A stretch of DNA of 64,000 nucleotides from Bifidobacteriaceae bacterium (GCA_022651005.1 JALCQD010000003.1:186001-250000), one strand, 5' to 3'; positions 35,703 through 44,466 are shown, counted from the stretch's first letter. Notes: a model not told the origin generated them from the sequence alone. Made by a program: numbers and translations.

Positions 35703-37402
35703 GCGATCACCTCATCTTTTGTGATGGCGTCGGGGTAACGATCCCGCGCGATGCGGCTTGCACTCGTCGTATAGAAGTTGTTCGTCGAGAAGAAGGGATG
35801 CACCCTGTCTACGCTCACAACGTCACCGTTGAAGAACATGCCCGCTCTGTCTGCCGCACGAGCCGCAAACTCCACATCGTGCGTCACAAACACCGTGGTG
35901 ACTTTCTGCCTCTGCAATTCGTGGAAGATGTCGATCACCCGCTGTTTGGCTACTTCATCCATTCCCTTTGTGGGCTCGTCCAGCAAAAGAATTCGAGGAC
36001 GAAGCAGCAGAACCTTCAAGAGGGCCGCAAGTTGCTGCTCTCCACCGCTGAGATCGTATGGATGTCTCTCAAGCACGTGCATGAGTCCCAATGCTTCTGC
36101 ACCACGCTCGATGGATTCCTGGAGGCGGAGTTCATCGCGATCATCTTTGCGGCGCCTCCGTTTCGCCACGTCTTTCAAATCAGCGGCCACTGTTTTCTGT
36201 ACGAAAAGCGTCTGTGGATCCTGAGGAAGAACCCCCAGGAAGTTACGGTATAGCTCCCTAGGAGCGATGCGCTCAATGCGCGTGCCGCCAAGTTCGATAC
36301 GGCCGCGATAGGGGCTGTTAACCCCGCTCAGAAGCGACACCAGGGTGCTTTTCCCGCTGCCATTAGCCCCGACGAGCGCAAAAATCTCACCCTCGTGAAC
36401 ATGAAGATTCAGCCCCTTCACAAGGTCGGGAGAATTCTTGTCATATCTGAACCACACATCGCGTGCAGAGAGGGTAACGGGGGTCTCAGGGACCGTGACG
36501 CCTTCCCCTTTCGACGTCGTGCTCTGAGTCACACTCGTCGCCGTTCCGGCTGCAGTCTCCGCCACCGCTCCATCACCCCCGACGCTCTTCAGCCACCGCT
36601 TCCCCTCGCCCACGGTCAGCGGAATACGTGAGGCGGCACTGTGAGATTCCCAGTACAGCTGGGCAGCCACCGGCATGGCGGACGCGAGGCTCGGATTGTG
36701 TTTCAAAATGTCAGGAATGATATCCCTCGGAGCACCGGCCGCAGAAATCTTGCCTCCGGTGAGCACCACCATGGCGCTGGCGAAGGGCAGAATCTTCTGG
36801 ACCTCGTGTTCAGCGGCAAGGATCGTGACACCCAACTCGTAGTTGAGCCGATGAAGCATCTGGATGAAGTTGTCCGCGGAAATGGGGTCAAGTTGCGCTG
36901 TGGGTTCGTCAAGGATGAGGAGCTCTGGGTTGAGCACCATGACGCTGGCGAGATTCAGAATCTGCCGTTGGCCACCCGACAGCTCACTGACGTCCTTATC
37001 GAACCACTCTTCGATGCCAAAATACGTGGCAATCTCCGCCACCTTGCGGCGGATAACATCGTCGCCGAGCCCCTGATTTTCCAATCCGAAGGCAAGCTCG
37101 TGCCACACCTTATCTGTCACAATCTGGCTCTCCGGACGTTGCATCACAAAACCGATGCGGCTGGCCACAGCATCAGATGTTTCACGTGAAACATTTTTTC
37201 CTCGCCATAAAATCTCCCCTGTGCGGTCGCCATGTGCCGCGAGAACGGGGTGCAGTTGCTGAAGCAACGTTGTCTTACCTGACCCGTTGGGCCCCAGAAG
37301 GACGGTAAAACTCCCCTCCTCAATCGTCAGCGACACATTGCGCAAAATCTGCTGTGACCCCGGGAAAGCAAACGAAAAATCACGCATGGAAATCAACGCC
37401 AT
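35678..37402 (-). CDS. ECF transporter ATPase, two ABC domains in one chain
   Basis: Two ATP-binding cassettes are fused. The first (residues about 1-225) has LGPNGSGKTT, SELSGGQRQ and LILDEPTAQLD. The second (about 305-555) has VGANGSGKST, DLSGGEQQ and LLLDEPTKGMD. The fusion replaces the usual EcfA-EcfA' pair. It drives vitamin uptake with EcfT and the S component. It overlaps the T gene by 10 nt and the S gene by 25 nt. A perfect parS sits in the coding sequence at 37178-37193 and encodes VSRET, so this codon stretch is under dual constraint. Confidence 0.9.
   Translation of the reverse strand: MALISMRDFSFAFPGSQQILRNVSLTIEEGSFTVLLGPNGSGKTTLLQQLHPVLAAHGDRTGEILWRGKNVSRETSDAVASRIGFVMQRPESQIVTDKVWHELAFGLENQGLGDDVIRRKVAEIATYFGIEEWFDKDVSELSGGQRQILNLASVMVLNPELLILDEPTAQLDPISADNFIQMLHRLNYELGVTILAAEHEVQKILPFASAMVVLTGGKISAAGAPRDIIPDILKHNPSLASAMPVAAQLYWESHSAASRIPLTVGEGKRWLKSVGGDGAVAETAAGTATSVTQSTTSKGEGVTVPETPVTLSARDVWFRYDKNSPDLVKGLNLHVHEGEIFALVGANGSGKSTLVSLLSGVNSPYRGRIELGGTRIERIAPRELYRNFLGVLPQDPQTLFVQKTVAADLKDVAKRRRRKDDRDELRLQESIERGAEALGLMHVLERHPYDLSGGEQQLAALLKVLLLRPRILLLDEPTKGMDEVAKQRVIDIFHELQRQKVTTVFVTHDVEFAARAADRAGMFFNGDVVSVDRVHPFFSTNNFYTTSASRIARDRYPDAITKDEVIACLTRANS
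37178..37193. other. parS site inside the ECF ATPase gene
   Basis: A perfect 16-bp parS (TGTTTCACGTGAAACA), the ParB binding sequence conserved among bacteria, lies in frame inside the ECF ATPase coding region, about 11 kb from dnaA. It translates as VSRET. This is the most distant of the five parS sites in the window. Confidence 0.92.
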
Positions 37403-38421
37403 TGTGGCACCTTCTCCTTCTGCTTCTCTGCCGACACATCGTCGCTACCCAACACAACGCTCCACCGCGTCTGCCGTCGCGTGCCCGGACCCAAGCGCAA
37501 TGCCCTCTCATACCGTTTCCACAAATACACATCGAAAAGCCGCACCGCCACGGGAACATTGGCGAGCAAAAGGAACGCAACCGCCCCCAACCACGTCCAC
37601 ACACCGCTCGGTGCAGCGTGAATTCCACTGATCACAATCGTCGGATCATACTGGGCAGCAAGCCCCCCATTCGCCGTAGCCACAATGGTGATGCCCGCCA
37701 AGGACGCAATCACCACCAGCAACAGCACATTCCTTGTATCCCAGCGATGGGGAGAATACGAACTCCTATGACGCCTTCCGTAACCGCGCGCCCGCATGGA
37801 ATCGCTCACGTGAATCGCGTTCTCCATGGACCACGTAAAGAGCGAACTCGTCACAGTGAGCGCAATGCGAATCTTCTCCCACCATCGCGCGCTGCGCATG
37901 TCATGCCCAAGGTAACGCTGAGACACCGTCGTGTCATGAAACTGGCGCAGAAACAGCGGAATAAACCGAAAACTCATCGACAAAATCAGCGAGGCCGTGG
38001 GGAATACTCGCCCCACCGCATAGACGAACTTATCCCTGGTCAACACCACGTTCAACGACACGAACCACGCCGTCGCCACTGCCAGGGTTATAGCGAGCGC
38101 CACGCCATACACGATGGCCTCCAGCGTGATGGAATTCCCGTTGCTCAGGGTAAAAAGCAGCGTGACGCCGTTGTGGTTGAACGTGGGGTTGAGAATCGCG
38201 ACGACGATGATTCCGGGGACAATGAACACACCAAGAAGTCTTGCCATATGCCGCCACCCACGCACGAACGCACCATAGAGGATGGCCGACACGAGCGATA
38301 TACCAAGGACGAAAGGGTGCAGGCAGAACATGGAGATGCCGAGCACGGCCGCATAGAACGCAAAATTTACCGCAGGATGGGCAACGCTGAAAGAGTCACG
38401 AGAGCGTGCCATCCACCTCAC
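37393..38421 (-). CDS. ECF transporter transmembrane component (EcfT-like)
   Basis: This 342-residue protein has about five or six hydrophobic segments. Its coupling motifs include SFRFIPLFLRQF and the DSMRARGYGRR stretch, close to the A-R-G coupling motifs that bind the ATPases. It links the S component to the ATPases. It overlaps the ATPase gene by 10 nt. The C-terminal 60 residues are basic and probably cytoplasmic. Confidence 0.88.
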   Translation of the reverse strand: MRWMARSRDSFSVAHPAVNFAFYAAVLGISMFCLHPFVLGISLVSAILYGAFVRGWRHMARLLGVFIVPGIIVVAILNPTFNHNGVTLLFTLSNGNSITLEAIVYGVALAITLAVATAWFVSLNVVLTRDKFVYAVGRVFPTASLILSMSFRFIPLFLRQFHDTTVSQRYLGHDMRSARWWEKIRIALTVTSSLFTWSMENAIHVSDSMRARGYGRRHRSSYSPHRWDTRNVLLLVVIASLAGITIVATANGGLAAQYDPTIVISGIHAAPSGVWTWLGAVAFLLLANVPVAVRLFDVYLWKRYERALRLGPGTRRQTRWSVVLGSDDVSAEKQKEKVPQWR

Positions 38422-38472
38422 CCATCTTCCTACTGTTCTTTTGGAATCCAGCCTTACACGCTACCGGTTCAC

Positions 38473-39789
38473 TCAGTTACCGGACCAGCCGCCGCCAACA
38501 TCCGCACCTAACTCGCGCGTATACCGCCATTGGATCACGGAGCCGTCGCGGAGCGAGGAATAGCTTGAGGACCCGTAATTGGGGAACCACCCGTCGACGC
38601 TGTACATCCAGCCGGAAGCTGATCCTCCGTCGAACTCATAGAGTTGGTGGATTCCGGTGACGTAGTACGCGTTATACAACGGCGTCCAGCGCGACTCCAT
38701 CTGAATGTGGTGGCTCCTCGTCACCGCCACGAGCGCGTCATACGCCGTCTGCCCCTTCTTGAGCGTGATGCGCGTGGGTGAGAGAATCCATCCGCCAACG
38801 GGCACGTAGGCGCGTTTGCTGGCCTTCACGTCGCTCATGTGCGATACCAAAGTTTTCGCGTCAATGGATACCGTGACAGAGATTGAGTTGCTGTCCGCCT
38901 TTTTCGCGGAGCCAGTACCTGATGATTGCGAACCTCGGGAGGCCGCTGCTCCGGAGCTATCACTGCCAGCAGCGGAACTACCGTTATTCGCGGCGGATGA
39001 GGTTCCGTTAGCATTGCCGTTTGGGCTCTGTGCAGTGCTGGAGCCAGCCTCGTCCTTTGCAGAATCTGTGCCACTGTCGCCGCCTGTGCTCGCTCCGGTT
39101 CCCGCGCCGCCGTCTGCATCGCCGTCCGTGTCGCCGCTCGTAGCCGAGGAAGCGCCATCATTCGACCCAGAGTTCCTCGCGTCTGAGGAGAGGCCGGCTT
39201 TATTGAGACCCGCGATGAAGTACAGCACCTTATGCGTCACCGTCACAGTGCCAGTAAGCGTCGTTTTCTTGCCAGCAGTAACGATAGAGGGATGGGCGCT
39301 AGATATTTGCTTCAATGAGCCCTTCTGCTCGGTTGCCACCACTACGCGATTCGCTGCCCATTTTTGTGGAACCGTAATCTTCAGCTTCGGGCTTCCCGCA
39401 AGCTCAAAATTCGCTATTTTTGCGGAGATGGCATAGGGAGCCTTGTTGGCGACCTTTTTGACGGACGACACCTCTGATCCGCTCGTTGCAAAAGTGACCT
39501 TGAGATGTTGATCAGTCGGATTTTTTACCTGGGCGGCATCGTACAGCCACGAATACGTAATATCGCCGTCACGGCCAGTAAAGGCGTACGTTCCGGTTTT
39601 ACCATCCAGTGTCTTCAACTGGTCTTTTGTAATGATGCCACTTGCAGGCAACTGCGTCATCTTTTCCAGAGGTTCCGCCGCAGATGCCTGTGCGCCGCAG
39701 CCTGCCATTGTGACGGCAGTCGTCACGGCCAGCACTCCGGCCACTATTACCGAGGTAACGCGACGGAGAAATGCGTACTTACTGTCCAT
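38473..39789 (-). CDS. DUF4430 lipoprotein (transcobalamin C-terminal-like domain)
   Basis: A lipoprotein signal is seen: hydrophobic core followed by VTMAGC, with the lipid-accepting Cys about residue 30. The middle is a long Ser/Gly/Ala/Asp-rich disordered stretch. The last 140 residues match the DUF4430 domain, with ITLKKGQTAYDAL, GIHQLYEFDGGSASGWMY and GWFPNYG. In animals this domain is the small C-terminal domain of intrinsic factor and transcobalamin. It should sit on the outer face of the membrane. Start: ATG at 39789 after the overlapping upstream stop, with AGAGGG at reasonable spacing; GTG at 39795 is the alternative. Confidence 0.85.
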   Translation of the reverse strand: MDSKYAFLRRVTSVIVAGVLAVTTAVTMAGCGAQASAAEPLEKMTQLPASGIITKDQLKTLDGKTGTYAFTGRDGDITYSWLYDAAQVKNPTDQHLKVTFATSGSEVSSVKKVANKAPYAISAKIANFELAGSPKLKITVPQKWAANRVVVATEQKGSLKQISSAHPSIVTAGKKTTLTGTVTVTHKVLYFIAGLNKAGLSSDARNSGSNDGASSATSGDTDGDADGGAGTGASTGGDSGTDSAKDEAGSSTAQSPNGNANGTSSAANNGSSAAGSDSSGAAASRGSQSSGTGSAKKADSNSISVTVSIDAKTLVSHMSDVKASKRAYVPVGGWILSPTRITLKKGQTAYDALVAVTRSHHIQMESRWTPLYNAYYVTGIHQLYEFDGGSASGWMYSVDGWFPNYGSSSYSSLRDGSVIQWRYTRELGADVGGGWSGN

Positions 39790-39791
39790 GA

Positions 39792-41753
39792 TCACTCGCC
39801 CTCTGTTTCACGGGAACGTGCCGAATGCGCAGCAGCGGAGGAGCGGCGTCCCCATACGATACCGCCTCCAACTCCCCCGACGAGAAGGAGGGCCGCCGCA
39901 ACAGCAATGGCTGCGATGGTGGGGGCTCCCGAGATAGCCTCCCCGGGAGCACTTGCTGATGTCAACGCCGCTGCTGCTTTTTTGGGCGAAGGCGACTCAT
40001 ATTCACCAGCGCTGAAACTCCATCCGTCAGGATCGGAAGTCTTCTTGGCGGAATCGTCAGATGATGAGGCTGCTTTCTGATCCCCAAATGCGGTAGATCC
40101 GCCTGCCGAACTCGACACAGATACAACTGCGCGTTGCACTATGCGGTACGTCGCTGGCTCGGACACAACCGAGGAGATAGGTGGCGACGCGGCATGACGC
40201 GAAGAAGTTTTTGTACTGGCGTGGGTGGATCGGGTACTCCCTGCGTTCTGCTCCGAAGAGGTTCCCTCGGCAGATTCCTCAGCAGATTCCCTAGCAGATT
40301 CCTCGGTCGACTTCACTGACGCGGCACCGGACGAGGACGGCTCAGCGATCCCTGACATTCCCTCGGAACCCGCAATGGCAGTATTCGTCACTGCCGAAGA
40401 TACAGCCCGCGTATAGCCGCTATTTTCCTTGACAACGAGATCGAAACCACTATTGATGCCCGTAGCGGGGGTCACTGAAGCAGGAGTCGCTGTGCCGTCA
40501 GTTGCGGACCCCGCGGTTCCCGGGGCGGACGTAGTGGAGCCTGACTGCTGCTGAGAGCCTGACGCGGCGCTACCGTCCTTACTGGCCTGCTGTTCCGCCC
40601 TGGCAGCTGCCTCATCCGCAGCCTTCTGAGCGGCAGCTGCCCATACTGCCTCTTGCGCCTTCTTGACCCCGGCATCTCCCAGAGTCACGTCGCTCATGTT
40701 GTACAGGCTCTTTCGTCCAGTCATCTGACGCTGATAGGCGATTGTCGCGTAATAGCATTGTTCAGTCGCCATGCCGTTGGCATCTTTCTGACCGGCAAGA
40801 TACTTATAACCACTGCCGGCCACGTGGTAAGACAACATATTTTCGATCACACTGTGACCGTTCTTCACAAACCGCGGGTCAGTTGGAGACACGTTGAGAG
40901 CCGCCATGGCCGTGACGACCTGAGCCTGTGAATTCGAATTGGGATCGCCCTCGCCACCGAACCCAAGGCTTCTGTACTCTCCGTTGGACCCTTGCCGAGC
41001 ACTCAGCATAGTGAGAGCTTTGTCAATCGCCGCGGAAACTTTTGCGTTCACGTCATAAGCGCTTCCCTTGAAGGGAGCAAGCGCCTGAAGCGCCATGGAG
41101 GTAATATCAACGTCCCCCTTCGTGCCATAAAGCGCCCAGCCGCCGTCGGGAGTGTTTTTGCTCAGCAAGTAATCGATGAGCCCGGGGATGGTGGTGGCAG
41201 CAGAACCGTCAGAAGGAGTGAGGAAGGTGTAGCTTGGGTTCGCCTCAACTGCGAGGAGTGCGAAGATGACACCATTAATGCCCTGGTAAGAGACGTTGTC
41301 CCGCGTCGAGAGGTAATCGAAAAGGTTATATCCAGCGATTGATGTGGCGTCATACCCCATTGCGGTGAGGGCGAGAATGATGCGTTCATAGTCCGTTGAC
41401 ACCTGGCGTCCAGGTGTAGAACCGTCATTGGCCTTCAACGAGGCCACCGCCTCATTTTTGTATTGCGTAAAGAGAGGGCTCTCACCGGAAGTGACGTCCC
41501 GCGCCAAGGAAAGGAGCATCCACTCACTGCTTGTTCCATAAAGGGGAGTATTTGACGTTGCATAGTTCGTGAACTGATTGAGAACATACGAGCGGGTATC
41601 CCTGACCGCGGATTCCACGGTGGACTGTTCGAGATAACTTTGCCCGGCCGCCTGCGCTGGCGTGGTACCCACCATGCTCAGAGAGAGCACCATCACCACA
41701 GCCGACATACATGCGATAAGTGCATTCGCACTCCATGACCTGACGCGCTTCAT
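39792..41753 (-). CDS. Transcobalamin/intrinsic-factor-like alpha-alpha barrel surface protein
   Basis: This 653-residue protein starts with a signal peptide (cleavage near AQA). Residues about 30-340 are helix-rich and match the prenyltransferase/squalene-cyclase-like alpha6-alpha6 barrel that is the large domain of intrinsic factor and transcobalamin. Repeated motifs include PDGGWALYG, DVDITSMALQALAPF and NSNSQAQVVTAMAALN. A Ser/Ala-rich linker of about 230 residues and a C-terminal transmembrane segment with a basic end (GRRSS) anchor it. I infer that it captures a corrinoid and passes it to the DUF4430 lipoprotein and the ECF transporter. Start at 41753 is supported by AAGGGGAA 7 nt upstream; the longer reading to 41798 has no Shine-Dalgarno. 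Confidence 0.82.
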   Translation of the reverse strand: MKRVRSWSANALIACMSAVVMVLSLSMVGTTPAQAAGQSYLEQSTVESAVRDTRSYVLNQFTNYATSNTPLYGTSSEWMLLSLARDVTSGESPLFTQYKNEAVASLKANDGSTPGRQVSTDYERIILALTAMGYDATSIAGYNLFDYLSTRDNVSYQGINGVIFALLAVEANPSYTFLTPSDGSAATTIPGLIDYLLSKNTPDGGWALYGTKGDVDITSMALQALAPFKGSAYDVNAKVSAAIDKALTMLSARQGSNGEYRSLGFGGEGDPNSNSQAQVVTAMAALNVSPTDPRFVKNGHSVIENMLSYHVAGSGYKYLAGQKDANGMATEQCYYATIAYQRQMTGRKSLYNMSDVTLGDAGVKKAQEAVWAAAAQKAADEAAARAEQQASKDGSAASGSQQQSGSTTSAPGTAGSATDGTATPASVTPATGINSGFDLVVKENSGYTRAVSSAVTNTAIAGSEGMSGIAEPSSSGAASVKSTEESARESAEESAEGTSSEQNAGSTRSTHASTKTSSRHAASPPISSVVSEPATYRIVQRAVVSVSSSAGGSTAFGDQKAASSSDDSAKKTSDPDGWSFSAGEYESPSPKKAAAALTSASAPGEAISGAPTIAAIAVAAALLLVGGVGGGIVWGRRSSAAAHSARSRETEGE

Positions 41754-41808
41754 ACGTTCCCCTTGCTTTACCCTGATCTCACACAATGCACTACGCACTT
41801 ACCAAGAA

Positions 41809-41856
41809 ACACTAAATATAGTGCTCTACGTACCCAACAGACACCATAGGTAGTGT
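41809..41856 (-). promoter_or_regulatory. Two NrdR-box-like operators upstream of the ECF operon
   Basis: Box 1 (41809-41824) is ACACTAAATATAGTGC and box 2 (41841-41856) is ACACCATAGGTAGTGT. Both fit the published NrdR box consensus (ACACWATATATWGTGT, recalled from the literature), box 1 closely and box 2 with about three mismatches in the middle and ends. They are 32 bp apart, three helical turns, the usual tandem spacing for NrdR. Box 1 lies 56 bp before the start and overlaps the TATATT -10-like sequence on the minus strand, so binding should repress. Confidence 0.7.
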
Positions 41857-41942
41857 ATTGGAACAGGGTGCGACGCGCCAGCAGAAACGCCGAGGTCCGA
41901 TATATCTTCTCCCTAGAAAATAGAAGAGCTCGAAGAACAAGA

Positions 41943-41984
41943 GAGGAGGGGTTGATGTTTCACGTGAAACATCAACCCCTCCTC
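41943..41984. other. parS in a 42-bp perfect palindrome after parB
   Basis: The parS core (41956-41971) is extended on both sides to a 42-bp perfect palindrome whose outer arms are GAGGAGGGGTTGA and its complement. It starts 27 bp after the parB stop, so the RNA could fold into a long hairpin and end the par operon; a short pyrimidine-rich stretch follows on the minus strand. It therefore looks like a combined parS and terminator. Confidence 0.85.
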
Positions 41985-42011
41985 AACAGGAAGCAAATCT
42001 AGTGAACTGAC

Positions 42012-43241
42012 TCAGACCCACCCGTTCGCTTTGGGCTCCTGCAAGCCATTCCCCACGAGCAAATCAGTGATGCGCTGGAGGTCTTCGGAGGAGGCGAATG
42101 TAATCTCAATCCGCCCTTTCTTCTCACTTCCGCGGATACTCACCTTGGTATCGAATTTGTCTCCGAGTCTTTGAGGCAGCGACGAGCCGGACCAATAATT
42201 CTTGGACGTTCTTTTCGCGCTCTTCTTATCAGAATGTGAATTCTTCTGCAGCGCCACGATTTCTTCCGTAGAACGCACAGAAAGACCCTCAGCTACGATT
42301 CGAGCCGCAAGACTCATCATCTGCTCTTCGGAATCAAGACTCAAGAGAGCACGCGCATGTCCTGCGGACAGAACACCCGACGCAACTCGTTTCTGAACAC
42401 TACCGGGCAACTGGAGAAGACGAAGCGTGTTCGCGATTTGAGGGCGAGACTTCGACACGGACTTGGAGAGCTGAGCCTGCGTGAGACCGAATTCCTCGAT
42501 CATTTGCTCGTAGGCAGCGGCTTCTTCCAAAGGATTCAGCTGCACGCGATGAAGATTCTCGAGGAGCGCATCACGCAGCATATTGGAATCGTCCGTTGTT
42601 CTCACAATCGCAGGGATTGTCTCTTTGCCGGCGAGACCACTTGCGCGCAAACGACGCTCCCCCATGATGAGCTCATACTTGGCGTCCGCCGAATCTGTAT
42701 TTCCACCATCGGTACGTTCGCGAACGACGATGGGCTGGAGAACTCCTACCTCTTTGATCGAATCTGAGAGTTCTTTTAGTTCATCTTCGTCAAATACGCT
42801 CCTTGGTTGGTGCGCATTTGCCTCAATGTCATCAAGGTTCAACTCTGCGAGGTAGGCTCCCTTAACGTCTTCCAAGACCTGCGCCTCGGATTTTACGGGC
42901 GTAGTTTTGCTACCATCGCGCGCATCAGACTTCATTGTTTCACGTGAAACATCTGATTCGTTCTGAGCAACGCCCCCATCACCCGCACGAGTATTGGAGA
43001 AGAACATGTCACTCGGGTGCGCAATCGCTCCCCAATCCGGAATCGGAGACCGAGAATCCTTCGCGGTAGAAGTCCTTTTTGAACTTTTTGCGTTGTCAAC
43101 CTTCTCAGTCTTCGATGCGGTCTTTTGCTCTTGAGCAGTTTCCGCCGGAGACTTTTCCGCAGCAGGAGCAGCCGGGGATTTCTCCTCTGGAATCGTTGGG
43201 AACAGGGCTCCCAGCCCCTTACCAAGTCGCGACTTTGCCAT
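42012..43241 (-). CDS. parB: Chromosome-partitioning protein ParB
   Basis: This 409-residue protein binds parS and spreads using CTP. The N-terminal ParA-contacting basic segment (MAKSRLGKGLGALF) is followed by a long disordered linker of about 100 residues. The ParB nuclease-like domain has the motif GERRLRA, and a helix-turn-helix region with LTQAQLSKSVSKSRPQIANTL follows. The C-terminal dimerisation domain ends in GWV. The gene carries an internal parS. It is expressed with parA. Confidence 0.96.
   Translation of the reverse strand: MAKSRLGKGLGALFPTIPEEKSPAAPAAEKSPAETAQEQKTASKTEKVDNAKSSKRTSTAKDSRSPIPDWGAIAHPSDMFFSNTRAGDGGVAQNESDVSRETMKSDARDGSKTTPVKSEAQVLEDVKGAYLAELNLDDIEANAHQPRSVFDEDELKELSDSIKEVGVLQPIVVRERTDGGNTDSADAKYELIMGERRLRASGLAGKETIPAIVRTTDDSNMLRDALLENLHRVQLNPLEEAAAYEQMIEEFGLTQAQLSKSVSKSRPQIANTLRLLQLPGSVQKRVASGVLSAGHARALLSLDSEEQMMSLAARIVAEGLSVRSTEEIVALQKNSHSDKKSAKRTSKNYWSGSSLPQRLGDKFDTKVSIRGSEKKGRIEITFASSEDLQRITDLLVGNGLQEPKANGWV
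42936..42951. other. parS site inside parB
   Basis: A perfect 16-bp parS sits in frame inside parB and encodes VSRET. ParB could bind within its own gene and perhaps damp its expression. Confidence 0.92.
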
Positions 43242-43305
43242 CTTCTACTCCATCATCTTGCATTGGATCATCACAAATATTCATCACTAACCACAGTACT
43301 TCTCA

Positions 43306-44271
43306 CTACTTTTCATGTACGGGAGCGCCTCGTTGAGCTATCTCCAGTGCCACTTCCCTATACGCAATGGCACCTGCTGATTTAGGGTCATACGCGATAA
43401 TGGACTGCGCAAAACTTGGAGCCTCCGAGATTCTCACGGCGCGCGGAATCGTGGCCTTCAGCAGCACCTGTGGATAATGCCGTTGAACCTCCTCGTACAC
43501 TTCCTTGCTGAGCATGGTACGACGGTCATACATGGTGACAAGCATCATGGAGATGTCGAGGTCCGGATTGAAGCTCGACTGCACGAGTTGAATCGTCTTC
43601 AGCAACTGCCCCAGACCTTCAAGCGCATAGTATTCGGCTTGAATGGGAATGAGTACCTCTCGAGCAACTCTCAGCGAATTGAGCACAAGCAATCCGAGGC
43701 TCGGCGCACAATCGATGAAAATGTAATCGTATTTTTTTGAGGTAGCAGCAATATATGAATCTACGGCCTCTTTCAACAGTTCAGTACGGTTGTCCAAGGT
43801 TGCGATTTCAAGTTCCGCTCCGCTGAGGTCTATCGTCGACGGAACCACATCAAGACTGTCGAAGTCCGGGCACGTCTTAACGACATCTTCTATTGTGTTG
43901 CGTCCTTCGATGACATCATAGATAGAAGGTGTACCACTAGGATGTTGGATCCCCAAGGCGGTTGACGCATTCCCCTGTGGATCCATGTCCAAAACGAGCA
44001 CGCGCATGCCTGCCTCCGCGAAGGCGGATGCAAGATTCACAGTGGTCGTTGTCTTGCCAACGCCACCCTTTTGATTAGCAACTGCAACGATACGAGTCCT
44101 CGGAGGTCGAGGGAAATCTGCGTTAGATACCTTCTGCAGACGATTCGATTCGTCTAGGAGGTCCGCACCAAGCGAGCTCTGTGAATCACCGAAGATACGA
44201 CGAAGCACATCGTTCGTCGATTCGATCCCTCCGGAAGATGAGTCCGATGTTTCACGTGAAACACTAGTCAC
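43306..44271 (-). CDS. parA: Chromosome-partitioning ATPase ParA (Soj)
   Basis: This 321-residue ATPase drives origin segregation together with ParB. The deviant Walker A is KGGVGKTTTTVNLA, and the segments MDPQGNASTALG and DYIFIDCAPSLG are present. A short N-terminal extension of about 45 residues precedes the core and contains the parS-encoded VSRET. GTG start behind GGAGG. Start and parS overlap, so ParB could read its own operon promoter region. Confidence 0.96.
   Translation of the reverse strand: MTSVSRETSDSSSGGIESTNDVLRRIFGDSQSSLGADLLDESNRLQKVSNADFPRPPRTRIVAVANQKGGVGKTTTTVNLASAFAEAGMRVLVLDMDPQGNASTALGIQHPSGTPSIYDVIEGRNTIEDVVKTCPDFDSLDVVPSTIDLSGAELEIATLDNRTELLKEAVDSYIAATSKKYDYIFIDCAPSLGLLVLNSLRVAREVLIPIQAEYYALEGLGQLLKTIQLVQSSFNPDLDISMMLVTMYDRRTMLSKEVYEEVQRHYPQVLLKATIPRAVRISEAPSFAQSIIAYDPKSAGAIAYREVALEIAQRGAPVHEK
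44248..44263. other. parS site at the start of parA
   Basis: A perfect 16-bp parS lies at codons 4-9 of parA and encodes VSRET. Being so close to the start, ParB binding here could regulate parA-parB as well as serve segregation. Confidence 0.92.
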
Positions 44272-44346
44272 GAGTGAACCTCCATTATTCGTTCGTCACT
44301 CCAGTCTCTAGAGCAACATGGACAACGGCACGCTGAAGAGAAAATA

Positions 44347-44367
44347 ATATCAACACATCGTTGATAT
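44347..44367. promoter_or_regulatory. Inverted repeat upstream of parA
   Basis: A perfect inverted repeat ATATCAAC-N5-GTTGATAT lies about 76 bp before the parA start, in an AT-rich gap between rsmG and parA. It could be an operator or a weak terminator of rsmG. The regulator is unknown. Confidence 0.35.
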
Positions 44368-44466
44368 ATGTATCTTCTCTCAAACGTTCTCAGAGGAAAT
44401 CACATGAATGTTATTTCATAAAAAAACGGCTCGTTCATCTGAGGGCTTTCTGGAGAACCAGATATA

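Noticed and set aside
37354-38511. 385-residue plus-strand ORF over the EcfT gene
   Set aside because: His/Arg-rich shadow of the EcfT gene.
41754-42011. Cobalamin riboswitch before the ECF operon
   Set aside because: I looked for the B12-box type core and found none; two NrdR-like boxes are there instead.
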